Source: Anaerosporobacter faecicola (GTDB lineage Bacteria; Bacillota; Clostridia; Lachnospirales; Lachnospiraceae). Taken from it: a DNA stretch of 64,000 nt. Below the pieces are notes generated by a model. It made no database searches, had not been told where the DNA came from, and saw nothing but the letters and a program-made list of their open reading frames with translations. The position numbers were made by a program, and so were the translations under genes. The stretch lies in contig NZ_JAAQRO010000009.1 in the NCBI RefSeq assembly GCF_012070565.1, positions 62,001 through 126,000 on the forward strand, read 5' to 3'. Of this stretch, positions 26,263 to 36,582 are shown piece after piece. Position 1 is the first letter of the stretch, and every line of letters starts with the position of its first letter.

Positions 26263-26385
26263 TAATAATAGGATGCAAGGCTATTATCTGTTAAATTAGC
26301 AAATGTTTAGTTGAAATCAGTAGATAATAATGTTATTATTAGCATTCAGTACTATTTATGAAGAAATATGGAGGTACACGCAAGC

Positions 26386-27909
26386 GTGAAAACAGTAACA
26401 GTAAAAGAAAGAAAATTTGATACAAAAGAGAAAAGAATCCAGCTCAATAATAAAATTAGTTTATTGATCTTAACCGTTATGTCTGTAATTGTTGCTGGAG
26501 GGATGATGGTGCAATTAGGTTCTGGTTCTGTTGAACGACCAATTAAAGTCCTTCTTCCATCCGTGTTAATGGCAATAAGTGTTGCTATTGGTTGGGGGTT
26601 ATACATAAAAGATAACCAATACAGAAAATTAATCGTAATTCCAAATGCAATGTATACTTTTGCGTATATTTATCTGGTGATTACAGCTAATAATTCCTTT
26701 GTTGTGATGCATGCATTTCCAATTGCAATTGGAACATTGCTCTATTTTGATAAGAAGTTTCTGACAATATTGACTTCTGCTATTACACTAGTAAGTAGCA
26801 TACGAATCTTGCTCGGTGTAATGGGACAATATCCGGAAGAATTGACAACGACTATTATGTCTTGTGGGATTGCAGGGTTAACAGGTATTATTATTATGAT
26901 AGCAGGAAGAATTTCTGTTCAATACAATCATGATGCAGTTCATGCGGCAAAAGATAAAGAAGGTTTACAAAAACTTATATTAGAGGATGTTCTTAACATT
27001 TCTGTAACCGTTAATGAAGAAGCAAAACGCCTTAATGATGAAATGAATGAATTAGAGAATTCATCACGTTTTGTTTCGAATGCAATGGATGAAATCTTGG
27101 AAAGTACGAAAATGACTGCAACAAGTATTGAAGAACAAACCCTCATGACACAAAATATTCAAGAAACGATTGAGAAAACATCCCATGTTTCAAAAGAAAT
27201 GTTAGAAGCGACAAGCCAATCAAAAGAAGTGGTTGCGGATAGTTTAGCAGTTGTAAAGGATATGAAAGATCAGGTAATGATCATTGGAGATACCAATGCA
27301 TCAGTAACAGATTCTATGGAACGTTTGCAAGGGAAGATGCAGGAAGTTAAAGAAATCGCCAAATTAATCTTTGGTATCTCCAATCAAACGAATCTTCTTG
27401 CCTTGAATGCATCCATTGAGAGTGCAAGAGCAGGAGAAGCAGGCAAAGGCTTTGCTGTTGTAGCGGAACAGATCCGTTTACTTGCAGAACAGACTAGAAA
27501 ATCAACGGAAGAAATCGCAGCGTTGATTGGAGAATTGGAACAGAATGCGCATGATTCGGCACAACGTGTAAATGATTCTTTAGAAGCAACGTCTAGACAG
27601 AATACTCTCGTTGTACAAGCTTCCGAAAGCTTTGAAACAATTGATCACCAAGTTGGCATATTAGTAGAACAGGTTCGTATCATGGATCAGATGATCTCAA
27701 ATTTAAAGAGTGCCAATGACAATATCGTTGATAATATCAATCAATTATCTGCTACTAGTGAAGAAGTAAATGCAAGTGCAGAAGAATCAGCGAATACGAC
27801 GCATCATAATGAAGAAAGTACTAGAAAAGTAAAAGAAAAATTCAGCAACGTATTATCCTCAATCGGTGAAATCGACAAATACTTACTCGAAAAAAATGAA
27901 CAAGATTGA
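26386..27909 (+). CDS. Methyl-accepting chemotaxis protein with a membrane-embedded N-terminus
   Basis: 507 residues if translation starts at GTG 26386 (GGAGGT ten bases upstream); ATG 26368 overlaps that site. The N-terminal 170 residues contain about six hydrophobic spans and no large extracellular ligand domain, so it may sense through the membrane. There is no obvious HAMP. A long coiled-coil signalling domain follows with the conserved hairpin tip [20 protein letters not shown] and [20 protein letters not shown]. Methylatable Glu/Gln pairs lie in the flanking helices. It would act with CheA/CheW encoded elsewhere. Confidence 0.88.
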   Translation: MKTVTVKERKFDTKEKRIQLNNKISLLILTVMSVIVAGGMMVQLGSGSVERPIKVLLPSVLMAISVAIGWGLYIKDNQYRKLIVIPNAMYTFAYIYLVITANNSFVVMHAFPIAIGTLLYFDKKFLTILTSAITLVSSIRILLGVMGQYPEELTTTIMSCGIAGLTGIIIMIAGRISVQYNHDAVHAAKDKEGLQKLILEDVLNISVTVNEEAKRLNDEMNELENSSRFVSNAMDEILESTKMTATSIEEQTLMTQNIQETIEKTSHVSKEMLEATSQSKEVVADSLAVVKDMKDQVMIIGDTNASVTDSMERLQGKMQEVKEIAKLIFGISNQTNLLALNASIESARAGEAGKGFAVVAEQIRLLAEQTRKSTEEIAALIGELEQNAHDSAQRVNDSLEATSRQNTLVVQASESFETIDHQVGILVEQVRIMDQMISNLKSANDNIVDNINQLSATSEEVNASAEESANTTHHNEESTRKVKEKFSNVLSSIGEIDKYLLEKNEQD

Positions 27910-27994
27910 CTTATTCGTGGAAGAAGAATACTATTATGATACAAGACGGAAAAATCATTTTTCACATTGTAAGAATCAATTTTGGGAGGTCAAC

Positions 27995-28603
27995 ATGAGT
28001 AAAGTAAATCATATAAAAATGCAAACATCCAATCGTTTTCTTAATTTGTATGAATTAGAAGCAGAACATAGAGATGGCAGAATTTCGCCATATTTTCTAG
28101 CTTCTCGATCAGAAAAGATAGAAGATTTGAAGATATCTACAGGTAAGAATTCTCCAGACGGGGTTGCAATCTATGGATTATATGGGGAAAAGAAAGACAA
28201 GGTAGCACTTGTGAAACAATTTCGCTATCCCATCAATGATTACATATATGAATTCCCAGCAGGTTTGGTAGAACCAGGAGAAGACGTACAGCAAGCTGCT
28301 GTTAGAGAAATGTATGAAGAAACAGGATTAACACTCACCCCTGTTCCTTGTAGTCAGGAATATCAGAAAGCATATTTCACTACGATTGGTATGACGGACG
28401 AATCCTGTGCAACTGTTTATGGTTATCTTAGTGGAGAACCTACAAATCGACACCAGGAAGCAGCAGAAGATATTCAGGTGATCTTAGCGGACCGAGAAGA
28501 GTGCAAACGAATCTTAAAGGAAGAAAATGTGGCAATCATATGTGCTTATATGTTAATGCATTTTATTCATGATACGGAAGAACCATTTGCATTTTTAAAA
28601 TGA
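27995..28603 (+). CDS. NUDIX hydrolase, ADP-ribose pyrophosphatase type
   Basis: 202 residues from ATG 27995 with GGGAGG upstream; the open frame extends back into the chemoreceptor gene but has no site there. The Nudix box, GLVEPGEDVQQAAVREMYEE then TGL, spans about 90-112. It is preceded by QFRYPINDYIYEFPAG, the pattern of ADP-ribose pyrophosphatases. GMTDESCATVYGYLS is typical of the same group. It hydrolyses ADP-ribose or related nucleoside diphosphate sugars. It is separated from hisZ by a terminator. Confidence 0.85.
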   Translation: MSKVNHIKMQTSNRFLNLYELEAEHRDGRISPYFLASRSEKIEDLKISTGKNSPDGVAIYGLYGEKKDKVALVKQFRYPINDYIYEFPAGLVEPGEDVQQAAVREMYEETGLTLTPVPCSQEYQKAYFTTIGMTDESCATVYGYLSGEPTNRHQEAAEDIQVILADREECKRILKEENVAIICAYMLMHFIHDTEEPFAFLK

Positions 28604-28988
28604 TTTTACAAGTTGAGAATTACAGAAAAGTTTCATAAGATACAATAGAATGAATGCTCCTATCAATAGCCAGAGACAATGATTGGATAGAAGTAATTGA
28701 TTCATCAAAAAAACAACGGTATTGATTTTCCGTTGTTTTTTTGTTAATTCACGTTTGTACACATTCATATACAATGGGATCAGGGATAGGAAGTATGGAA
28801 TTGCAACCAAGAAAGTGATTGACATAATAAAAAGTATCGATTATAATAGACTAAGATTTACTCAGGTAGCGAATTATCACTTTAAAGCAATAAAGTATGA
28901 TACAAGAAAGTATAAACCAAGAAAGAACAGGAACTTGAATTCGAGTAGAATTCGTAAGATAGAACAGGTTTAGAAAGGGTGTTTGATT
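28604..28988. other. 385-base spacer before the his operon
   Basis: Apart from the terminator at 28707-28742 I see no gene. Short open frames exist on both strands here, but none has a ribosome site and one runs through the terminator hairpin. The his operon promoter must lie in the part after 28745; no clear -35/-10 pair stands out, and no T-box motif is present. Confidence 0.4.
28707..28742 (+). terminator. Rho-independent terminator after the NUDIX gene
   Basis: AAAAAAACAACGG pairs with CCGTTGTTTTTTT around an 10-base loop. The symmetric A/T tails allow function in both directions. Confidence 0.8.
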
Positions 28989-30248
28989 ATGATTGATAAG
29001 TTATTACATACGCCAGAAGGTGTTCGAGACATATATAATGGAGAATGTGAGAAGAAGCTCATCTTGCAAGAACGCATGCATGAAATCTTAAAGTTATATG
29101 GATTTAAAGATATTCAGACACCAACGTTTGAATTCTTTGATATATTTAACAAGGAACGTGGAACAATTGCTTCCAAAGAGATGTACAAATTCTTTGATCG
29201 AGAAGGGAATACATTGGCATTACGTCCGGATATGACACCTGCAATAGCAAGATGTGTAGCAAAATATTATCGAGAAGAAAATCTTCCGATTCGACTATGC
29301 TATATGGGAAGTACTTTTATCAATAATAGTAGTTACCAAGGAAAATTGAAGGAAACGACACAGTTAGGTGCGGAACTAGTGAATGACTCATCGGTAGATG
29401 CAGATGCGCAGATGATTGCCTTGTCCATTGAATGTTTAAAGAAGGTTGGATTGAAAGAATTTCAGTTAGAGGTTGGACATGTAGATTTCTTCCGAGGATT
29501 AGTCGAAGAAGCTTGTTTTGAAGAAGATGAGATTGAACAATTACGGGCGGCTATTGAAGATAAGAATTTATTCGGTGTGGAAGAACTGGTATCCAATAAA
29601 AATATCGACAATAATTTAAAAGAAGTGTTGTTCAAATTACCAGAATTGTTCGGTAATGAAGAGATTCTAAATTATGCGAAGAAGATGACATCAAATCAGA
29701 AAGCACAAAAAGCCATTGAACGTTTGAAAGAGGTTTATGAAATTCTTAATCTGTATGGACTTGGGGATTATGTAACATTTGACCTTGGTATGTTGAGCAA
29801 ATACAATTATTATACAGGAGTTATTTTCCGTGGATTTACATATGGTACAGGTGATGCCATTGTTACAGGTGGTCGTTATGACAAATTGGTATGTCAATTT
29901 GGTAAGGATTCCGCAGCAATTGGAGTTGCAATCGTAGTCGACCAATTAATGAATGCATTATCCAGACAAAAGATTGAAATTGAACTGGCAGAGAATAATA
30001 CGTTGATCTTGTATAAGGAAGAGTTTCGGAAATCTGCAATCACATTAGCAGGATATTTTAGAAAGAATGGAATGAACATAGAGATGCTTTGTGTTAAGCC
30101 AGGGTATACGGTAGAAGACTACAAAGAATACGCATCGCGGATTGGTATTGGTGGAATATTAATGATGGAAAACCAGGAGACCATTCAAGTGATCAATCGA
30201 AAAGAAAATGTTACAAATGTGGTGAAGATGTCAGACTTGATTCAATAG
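28989..30248 (+). CDS. hisZ: ATP phosphoribosyltransferase regulatory subunit
   Basis: 419 residues, histidyl-tRNA synthetase-like but without tRNA-binding domain. HisZ activates the short form of HisG in the first step of histidine biosynthesis. HisRS-type motifs are visible: TPEGVRDIY at the N-terminus, motif 2-like LRPDMTPAIARCVA (about 78-91) and YYTGVIFRGFT (about 274-284). ATG 28989 has AAAGGGTG upstream. The presence of a short hisG directly after confirms the assignment over hisS. Confidence 0.92.
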   Translation: MIDKLLHTPEGVRDIYNGECEKKLILQERMHEILKLYGFKDIQTPTFEFFDIFNKERGTIASKEMYKFFDREGNTLALRPDMTPAIARCVAKYYREENLPIRLCYMGSTFINNSSYQGKLKETTQLGAELVNDSSVDADAQMIALSIECLKKVGLKEFQLEVGHVDFFRGLVEEACFEEDEIEQLRAAIEDKNLFGVEELVSNKNIDNNLKEVLFKLPELFGNEEILNYAKKMTSNQKAQKAIERLKEVYEILNLYGLGDYVTFDLGMLSKYNYYTGVIFRGFTYGTGDAIVTGGRYDKLVCQFGKDSAAIGVAIVVDQLMNALSRQKIEIELAENNTLILYKEEFRKSAITLAGYFRKNGMNIEMLCVKPGYTVEDYKEYASRIGIGGILMMENQETIQVINRKENVTNVVKMSDLIQ

Positions 30249-30263
30249 AGTAGGAGAATGGAT

Positions 30264-30899
30264 ATGAGATATTTAACATTTGCCTTAGCAAAAGGCCGGT
30301 TAGCGAAAAAAACATTAGGAATCTTAGAACAGATTGGGATCACTTGTGAGGAGATGAAAGATCCTGACTCAAGAAAACTAATATTTGTAAATGAAGAATT
30401 AAAATTACGTTTTTTCCTTGCAAAAGCAACAGATGTACCAACTTATGTAGAATATGGTGCTGCTGATATTGGTGTTGTAGGAAAAGATACTATAATGGAA
30501 GAGGGACGAAAACTTTATGAAGTAATTGATCTTGGACTTGGTAAATGCAGAATGTGTGTTGCTGGTCCTGCATCTGCAAAGGAATTGTTACAGCATGGAG
30601 AACTGATTCGTGTAGCAACCAAATACCCAAACATTGCAAAGGATTATTTTTATAACAAGAAACATCAGACAGTTGAAATCATTAAATTGAATGGATCCAT
30701 CGAATTAGCACCAATTGTTGGCTTATCGGAAGTGATTGTTGATATTGTAGAAACTGGTTCCACATTACGAGAAAATGGATTGGAAGTGTTGGAAGAGATC
30801 TGTCCATTATCAGCACGTATGGTGGTAAATCAAGTGAGTATGAAGATGGAACATGAGCGAATTCAACAATTAATTACCCAATTAAAAGATATTATGTAA
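30264..30899 (+). CDS. hisG: ATP phosphoribosyltransferase, short form
   Basis: 211 residues, the short HisG that needs HisZ. It joins ATP and PRPP in the first, committed histidine step. Conserved segments are [32 protein letters not shown] and the PRPP loop [19 protein letters not shown] 30264 follows AGGAG by seven bases; ATG 30258 is too close. Feedback regulation would act through HisZ. It lies 15 bases after hisZ. Confidence 0.93.
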   Translation: MRYLTFALAKGRLAKKTLGILEQIGITCEEMKDPDSRKLIFVNEELKLRFFLAKATDVPTYVEYGAADIGVVGKDTIMEEGRKLYEVIDLGLGKCRMCVAGPASAKELLQHGELIRVATKYPNIAKDYFYNKKHQTVEIIKLNGSIELAPIVGLSEVIVDIVETGSTLRENGLEVLEEICPLSARMVVNQVSMKMEHERIQQLITQLKDIM

Positions 30900-31000
30900 T
30901 AATCCGAAGGTGTTTTAGGTATTTTCTGCTATGATTTTAAAGAAAAACGATGTAGAATATAAAAAAAGCTTGTATAGAAGATGCAGAAGGAGAGAATGGA

Positions 31001-32290
31001 ATGAGAATTGTAAAAGTAGATGAACAATCAAAGAATAATATACTAGAAAATCTATTACAAAGAAGTCCTAGCCAATATGAAGAATATGCTGGTCGTGTCA
31101 ATGCAATCTTACAAGATGTCAGAACAAAAAAGGACGAAGCCATCTTTGAATATACGAAACGTTTTGATGGTTGTGAGAGCAACAAAGAGACCATTCAGGT
31201 GACTGAGAAAGAAATTGAGGAGGCATATGCTACTGTTGATCCTTCTCTATTAGATGTCATTCGCAAAGCAATCGTTAATATACGAGATTATCATGAAAAA
31301 CAAAAACAATATAGCTGGTTTGATTCAACACCAGAGGGAACCATACTAGGACAAAAAGTAACAGCTTTGGAAAGTGTTGGTGTATATGTTCCAGGAGGGA
31401 AAGCAGCATATCCTTCTTCTGTCTTAATGTGTGTTATTCCTGCTCAAGTTGCTGGGGTAGAACGAATTGTTATGGTAACGCCACCTGGAAAAGATGGAAA
31501 AGTAAATCCCAATACCTTAGTAGCAGCAAAAGAAGCGGGTGTTACAGAAGTATATAAAGTAGGTGGGGCACAGGCAATTGGTGCACTTGCTTATGGAACG
31601 GAAAGCATTAAAAAAGTATGTAAGATTGTAGGACCTGGGAATATCTATGTTGCATTAGCAAAAAAGGCAGTATTTGGCTATGTAAGTATCGATTCCATTG
31701 CAGGACCTAGTGAGATTCTTGTGTTAGCAGATGAAACTGCCAATCCAAGGTTCGTTGCAGCTGATTTATTATCACAAGCAGAACATGATGAACTTGCATC
31801 TGCAATCTTAGTGACAACAAGCAAAGAACTTGCAGAACAGGTTTCAAAAGAAGTGGAAGAATTCGTAAAGAAACTATCGAGAAAAGAGATTATTCAGAAA
31901 TCTCTTGATAATTATGGATACATATTATTAGCGGAAACGATGGAGGAAGCCATTGAAGTAGTCAATGAAATCGCTTCTGAACATCTAGAAATTGTAACAA
32001 AGGACCCATTCAACACAATGACGAAGATTCGTAATGCAGGTGCAATCTTCCTTGGTAGCTATAGCAGTGAACCATTAGGTGATTATTTCGCTGGTCCAAA
32101 CCATGTATTACCAACCAATGGAACTGCCAAATTCTTCTCACCTCTTAGTGTTGATGATTATATTAAGAAATCAAGTATCATTTCCTATTCCAGAGAAGCG
32201 TTAGAGCCAATACACAAAGATATCATCAAATTTGCTACGGAAGAGCAATTAACGGCACATGCGAATTCCATTGCCGTTCGTTTTGAGTAA
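31001..32290 (+). CDS. hisD: Histidinol dehydrogenase
   Basis: 429 residues. It oxidises L-histidinol to L-histidine in two NAD-dependent steps with a zinc ion. Recognisable blocks are YVPGGKAAYPSSVLM (about 125-140), KVGGAQAIGALAYGT, KIVGPGNIYVALAK, SIAGPSEILVLAD, LLSQAEHDE (catalytic and zinc ligands) and EIASEHLEIV. All are intact. About 100 bases separate it from hisG, with no terminator, so it is in the same operon. Confidence 0.95.
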   Translation: MRIVKVDEQSKNNILENLLQRSPSQYEEYAGRVNAILQDVRTKKDEAIFEYTKRFDGCESNKETIQVTEKEIEEAYATVDPSLLDVIRKAIVNIRDYHEKQKQYSWFDSTPEGTILGQKVTALESVGVYVPGGKAAYPSSVLMCVIPAQVAGVERIVMVTPPGKDGKVNPNTLVAAKEAGVTEVYKVGGAQAIGALAYGTESIKKVCKIVGPGNIYVALAKKAVFGYVSIDSIAGPSEILVLADETANPRFVAADLLSQAEHDELASAILVTTSKELAEQVSKEVEEFVKKLSRKEIIQKSLDNYGYILLAETMEEAIEVVNEIASEHLEIVTKDPFNTMTKIRNAGAIFLGSYSSEPLGDYFAGPNHVLPTNGTAKFFSPLSVDDYIKKSSIISYSREALEPIHKDIIKFATEEQLTAHANSIAVRFE

Positions 32291-32308
32291 GAAGAGAGGA
32301 AGGTGTGT

Positions 32309-32899
32309 ATGATTAACAGAACTTCAAAGATCAACCGAAAGACAAAAGAGACGGACATCCAATTGGTACTAGATATTGATGGTTCAGGAATAACCAATAT
32401 AGATACTGGTATCGGCTTTTTTGACCATATGTTAAACAGCTTTTCAAGACATGGATTTATGGATCTGGATCTTCAGGTAAAAGGTGATCTCTATGTAGAT
32501 GGACATCATACAGTAGAAGATACAGGAATTGTACTTGGTCAGGCAATTAAAGAGGCAATTGGTGAAAAAAAAGGAATCAAACGCTATGGTTCTGTTATCC
32601 TTCCTATGGACGAAACGTTGATGTTGTGTTCCCTTGATCTTTCTGGAAGACCATATTTTGTATATAATCTTGACTTAACAACAGACCGTGTGGGTTACTT
32701 GGATACGGAATTGGTAAAAGAGTTTTTCTATGCCGTTTCGTATTCAGCAGGTATGAACTTACACATCAAACAATTAGATGGCAGCAACAATCATCATATT
32801 ATTGAAGCTGCTTTTAAGGCATTTGCAAAAGCACTTGACGAAGCAACAAAATACGATGATAGGATTACCGATGTGTTATCCACAAAAGGTGCACTATAA
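32309..32899 (+). CDS. hisB: Imidazoleglycerol-phosphate dehydratase
   Basis: 196 residues from ATG 32309 (AAGG upstream; GTG 32303 is less likely). Manganese-dependent dehydration of imidazoleglycerol phosphate. The paired metal motifs FFDHML (with H) and DGHHTVEDTG, the NLHI block and the second DGSNNHHIIEAAFKA motif are present. It is a single-function protein without the phosphatase domain found in some bacteria. Confidence 0.95.
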   Translation: MINRTSKINRKTKETDIQLVLDIDGSGITNIDTGIGFFDHMLNSFSRHGFMDLDLQVKGDLYVDGHHTVEDTGIVLGQAIKEAIGEKKGIKRYGSVILPMDETLMLCSLDLSGRPYFVYNLDLTTDRVGYLDTELVKEFFYAVSYSAGMNLHIKQLDGSNNHHIIEAAFKAFAKALDEATKYDDRITDVLSTKGAL

Positions 32900-32929
32900 G
32901 AAAAGGATTTGATGACAAGGAGGAAAAGT

Positions 32930-33646
32930 ATGCAACTATATCCAGCAATTGATATAAGAAATGGACAATGTGTTCGATTAAGACAAGGACAATTTCATGA
33001 TCAAGAGATCTATTCAAACTCACCAGTAAAAGTTGCAATGCAATGGGAAGATATGGGGGCTACATTCATTCATCTGGTTGATCTTGATGGAGCATTGCAT
33101 GGACATGGAGTTAATGAAGATGTGATCAAAGAAATTACAAATGCAGTATCCATTCCTGTTCAGGTTGGAGGTGGTATTCGTACCATCAAAGATATTGAGA
33201 ATAAAATGAATCTTGGCGTCAATCGTGTAATTATTGGAACAAAAGCAGTAGAAAATCCTGTATTTATAAAAGAAGCAATCAACACCTTTGGTAGAGATCG
33301 AATTGTTGTTGGAATTGATGCAAAGAATGGTATGGTAGCCATTGAAGGCTGGGAAAAAGTGAGCAATTACAATGCGGTTACATTGGCAATGAACATGAAA
33401 GAATTAGGCGTTAAAACAATCGTATATACGGATATTGCCAAAGATGGTATGCTACAGGGACCAAATATTGAATGTACAAAAGAGATGGTTGAAGCGACTG
33501 AATTAGAGATCATTGCTTCTGGTGGAGTCTCCTCATTGAAAGACTTAGAGTCTGTAAATCAGATTCATGTACATGGTGCGATCATAGGAAAAGCATTGTA
33601 TGAGAATCGCATTCAACTTGATGAAGCAATTCGTTTGTTTGAATAA
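32930..33646 (+). CDS. hisA: ProFAR isomerase
   Basis: 238 residues, a TIM barrel that converts ProFAR to [25 protein letters not shown] carries the catalytic Asp8. VQVGGGIRT and IASGGVSS are the two phosphate-binding loops, and [14 protein letters not shown] the second catalytic region. ATG 32930 follows AAGGAGG; upstream in-frame codons lack a site. Its product should feed HisH/HisF, which are not encoded next to it. Confidence 0.94.
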   Translation: MQLYPAIDIRNGQCVRLRQGQFHDQEIYSNSPVKVAMQWEDMGATFIHLVDLDGALHGHGVNEDVIKEITNAVSIPVQVGGGIRTIKDIENKMNLGVNRVIIGTKAVENPVFIKEAINTFGRDRIVVGIDAKNGMVAIEGWEKVSNYNAVTLAMNMKELGVKTIVYTDIAKDGMLQGPNIECTKEMVEATELEIIASGGVSSLKDLESVNQIHVHGAIIGKALYENRIQLDEAIRLFE

Positions 33647-33681
33647 TAAAGCAACGCCACAGACTTTTGAAAGGACTGGTA

Positions 33682-34950
33682 ATGAATATGGTAAGTAAAA
33701 AAATTATTCCATATATGAATATAGAGAATGAAGTTGCTGCGAATGTATTAACAACAGCAGAACATTATGCTACAGAAGGGGCAGATGAATTATTCCTGTT
33801 TGATTATTCAACAGACGATTATTCAAAGGAAGAGCTACTTCGCATGGCAAAGGAAGTTGCAAAAGCAGTAGATATTCCTTTTATCCTAGGTTTATCAGTA
33901 AAAAGGTTTGAAGATGTAAAGAAAGCACTTTACACGGGAGCAAGCTATGTAATGGTGAAACATTCCTGCGTGGAAGACTACAATGTAATTAAAGAAGCAA
34001 CCGATCGTTTTGGAAAAGACAAAGTGTTAGTAGAAGTAGATACGATTAAGCAATTTCGACAAGAAGGATTTGTGAAGCAACTTTTAGAGTGTGGTGTTTA
34101 TGGTATCATGCTTAAGCACCTTACGATGACATCAGAATTAGCAGCTGAGATTGCTTCCTGCCCATTACCTGTCATGATTCGTGATAGTTTTACTCGAAAT
34201 GATCTAGAAGATCTCGCTAGTGTAGATAATGTATTTGCTGTATCGACCAACTATTTTGAGAAAAAAGATATCATGAAAGCCAAATATGCTTTAAAAGAGA
34301 AAAATATTCCGGTGAATACATTTGAGAGTACGGTATCATTCACTGATTTCAAATTGAATGCAGATGGATTGATTCCGGTAATCGTACAAGACTACAAGAC
34401 AAGTGAAGTACTTATGTTGGCATACATGAATGAAGAATCCTTCCAATTGACTGTAAAAACAGGAAAGATGACATATTTTAGCCGTAGCCGCCAACAATTG
34501 TGGTGTAAGGGAGAAACTTCAGGACATTTCCAATATGTAAAAGCATTAAATCTTGATTGTGATAATGACACGATCTTGGCAAAAGTAAAACAAGTTGGAG
34601 CAGCATGTCATACAGGAAACCGTTCTTGCTTCTATACAGAAATTGTAAAACGGGAGTATGATGATACCAATCCACTAACGGTATTCTCTCAAGTGTATGA
34701 TGTAATCATGGATCGCAAGATGCATCCAAAAGAAGGTTCCTACACAAACTATCTGTTTGATAAGGGAATTGATAAGATCCTAAAAAAATGTGGGGAAGAA
34801 GCTACAGAAATCGTAATTGCTGCAAAAAATCCAGATGCGGAAGAACTTAAATATGAAATTTCTGATTTCTTATATCATATGATGGTATTAATGGCAGAGT
34901 GTGGTCTGGATTGGAACGATGTAGTAAAAGAATTAGCACATAGACGTTAG
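33682..34950 (+). CDS. hisIE: HisIE bifunctional enzyme with degenerate HisF-like N-terminal domain
   Basis: 422 residues. Residues 1 to about 215 align with the HisF/HisA barrel ([38 protein letters not shown]), but key residues are gone. The catalytic Asp11 of HisF (IPCLDVKDG) is Asn in IPYMNIEN, the first phosphate loop GGGIRS reads GLSVKR, and the Asp130 region reads VDTIKQF. Residues about 225-320 are PRA-CH (His[30 protein letters not shown]) and 335-422 PRA-PH (His[26 protein letters not shown]). The last two domains should be active. The barrel may be structural or regulatory. Confidence 0.9.
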   Translation: MNMVSKKIIPYMNIENEVAANVLTTAEHYATEGADELFLFDYSTDDYSKEELLRMAKEVAKAVDIPFILGLSVKRFEDVKKALYTGASYVMVKHSCVEDYNVIKEATDRFGKDKVLVEVDTIKQFRQEGFVKQLLECGVYGIMLKHLTMTSELAAEIASCPLPVMIRDSFTRNDLEDLASVDNVFAVSTNYFEKKDIMKAKYALKEKNIPVNTFESTVSFTDFKLNADGLIPVIVQDYKTSEVLMLAYMNEESFQLTVKTGKMTYFSRSRQQLWCKGETSGHFQYVKALNLDCDNDTILAKVKQVGAACHTGNRSCFYTEIVKREYDDTNPLTVFSQVYDVIMDRKMHPKEGSYTNYLFDKGIDKILKKCGEEATEIVIAAKNPDAEELKYEISDFLYHMMVLMAECGLDWNDVVKELAHRR

Positions 34951-35029
34951 TATAATTGAGATATATTGTGAATAGCAAAGTGAAAAGTAATAGAAATATT
35001 CTGACATTTAACATGATTTAAAAAAATAT

Positions 35030-35058
35030 TTGTATATTTGTCGAACATATTGTATAAT
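35030..35058 (+). promoter_or_regulatory. Sigma-A promoter for the 39-aa membrane peptide
   Basis: TTGTAT (35030-35035), 17-base spacer, TATAAT (35053-35058), with the ribosome site 34 bases further on. Confidence 0.7.
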
Positions 35059-35100
35059 CTTAATAGTAGAACAAAGGATCACCAGTAAGGAGGCAATTAT

Positions 35101-35220
35101 ATGGTATTTCTTGGTCATTTAGTTACAGCAATCGTAAAATTTATCTTCCTTGCAGCTGTTGCAGTAGGAGGAATTTTCCTAGGAAAGTTTTTAAGAACGA
35201 AAAAAGATAGCAAGTGCTAA
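35101..35220 (+). CDS. Small single-span membrane peptide (39 aa)
   Basis: MVFLGHLVTAIVKFIFLAAV continues into VGGIFLGKFLRTKKDSKC. AAGGAGG lies eight bases upstream, a near-consensus promoter precedes it and a strong terminator follows, so this is a genuine small monocistronic gene. One hydrophobic helix (about 5-27) with a glycine-rich zipper is followed by a basic tail. The layout suits a small regulatory membrane protein; a type I toxin is possible but no antisense RNA promoter was noted. I do not recognise a named family. Confidence 0.7.
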   Translation: MVFLGHLVTAIVKFIFLAAVAVGGIFLGKFLRTKKDSKC

Positions 35221-35254
35221 TCTGCGTCTCTTATATATGTGAATAGGCATAATG

Positions 35255-35298
35255 AAAAATCTGTGTACATGAGAATCGTCTTGTACACAGATTTTTTT
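35255..35298 (+). terminator. Rho-independent terminator after the small membrane gene
   Basis: AAAAATCTGTGTACA pairs with TGTACACAGATTTTT around a 12-base loop, with a T run. Confidence 0.85.
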
Positions 35299-35414
35299 GT
35301 TTATTTCAATGAGTAAGGATTTGTTTTTCGTAAATACTATGATAGGAACTGTAAAGGTTAAGTATAAACGACGAATGAAATAATAAAGTATGTTGATTGA
35401 AAGAAGGAATACTC

Positions 35415-36311
35415 ATGAATACAGAGAAACGTCTAAATGAAGCGTATCGTAAAGCAAAATGCATTCCCATAGATCAAAAGACAAAAATGGTGTTTTTTAG
35501 TGATCATCATCGTGGCGATGATAGTATTTCAGATGAATTCGCAAGAAATCAGGCGCTAATGTTAAGTGCTCTACAGTATTATTATTCCAAAGGGTTCACT
35601 TATGTTGAAGTTGGAGACGGAGATGAATTATGGCAACATAGAAGTTTTAAACATATACGAACTGCACATACAGATATTTTTACGGTAATGAAAGCATTGT
35701 ATCAGGAAAATCGTTTAATCATTCTCTATGGCAACCATAATATTTATATGAAGCAACCCTATTATGTGAAAAAAAATTACTACTATTATTATGACGAGTA
35801 TTATGAAAGAGAAGAAGAACTATTTGTTGGATTACGACCTCTTGAAGCTATACGGTTACAAGAAAAACAATCAGGGAATGAGATTTTAGTTCTTCATGGA
35901 CACCAAGGGGATTTCCTTAATGACCAATTCTGGATTCCGTCTATGTTGGCATTGCGGTATTTTTGGAAATTCATGTATCTTATTGGTTTTCGTAACCCTG
36001 CAAGTCCAGCAAAAAATCAGTCCAAACGACATAAGATTGAAAAAAATTATTCAAAATGGATTGTAAAACATAAAGTTGCAATGATCTGTGGACATACCCA
36101 TCGCTTAAAGTTTCCAAAGAGTGTACAGGTTCCTTATTTTAATTGTGGCTGCTGCATTCATACAAAAGGAATTACAGGAATAGAGATTGAAAATGGAAAA
36201 ATAATGCTTGTACAATGGAGAATACAGGCAGATCAGGAAGGGATTATGCGTGTAAAACGGATTTTGGTACGTGATGGAATGCCAATTGCTAATTTTTTTA
36301 AAAAAGACTAA
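35415..36311 (+). CDS. Metallophosphoesterase
   Basis: 298 residues from ATG 35415 (GAAGGAA upstream). Calcineurin-type metal motifs are present in order: FFSDHHRGDD, VGDGDELW, LYGNHNIY, LHGHQGD and CGHTHRLKF. The first motif reads D-x-H-H-R-G-D, as in a group of clostridial phosphoesterases related to UDP-2,3-diacylglucosamine hydrolase-like enzymes, but the natural substrate is not evident. A tyrosine-rich stretch (KKNYYYYYDEYYERE) sits mid-protein. It is single-gene, without obvious partners. Confidence 0.8.
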   Translation: MNTEKRLNEAYRKAKCIPIDQKTKMVFFSDHHRGDDSISDEFARNQALMLSALQYYYSKGFTYVEVGDGDELWQHRSFKHIRTAHTDIFTVMKALYQENRLIILYGNHNIYMKQPYYVKKNYYYYYDEYYEREEELFVGLRPLEAIRLQEKQSGNEILVLHGHQGDFLNDQFWIPSMLALRYFWKFMYLIGFRNPASPAKNQSKRHKIEKNYSKWIVKHKVAMICGHTHRLKFPKSVQVPYFNCGCCIHTKGITGIEIENGKIMLVQWRIQADQEGIMRVKRILVRDGMPIANFFKKD

Positions 36312-36582
36312 ATAATTCGTACAAATATGTCGAAAAAGATATAGAGGCATTGGTACTCTTTTTACAGGATCTTCTATATATTGATATGTTCTGGCTAGTG
36401 TGATACTATTAGAGTAGTGTATCTTAGCGTATGAGCAATCTTTTATAGAATGGGAACAGATTCTATAAGAATAAAAAAAAGATAAGATGAAGGTAAGAAA
36501 TGAATAATAAGTAAGTGTAGTTAAAGTAAGACTCGAAACATAAAAAGTAGTGAACATAATAAAACAAAATGGAGTGGTGAGG
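36312..36582. other. Spacer before the large secreted protein
   Basis: No gene. A hairpin TTATAGAAT/ATTCTATAA (36443-36468) with an A-rich 3' flank is visible; it lacks a U tract and may be a protein-binding site. Confidence 0.3.

Noticed and set aside
28595-28825. Minus-strand ORF of 76 residues with two hydrophobic stretches before the his operon
   Set aside because: No ribosome site precedes its ATG and it reads straight through the terminator hairpin at 28707-28742.
36105-36557. Minus-strand ORF of 150 residues
   Set aside because: Overlaps the C-terminus of the metallophosphoesterase on the other strand, with a Ser/Thr/Tyr/Phe-biased composition and no motif.
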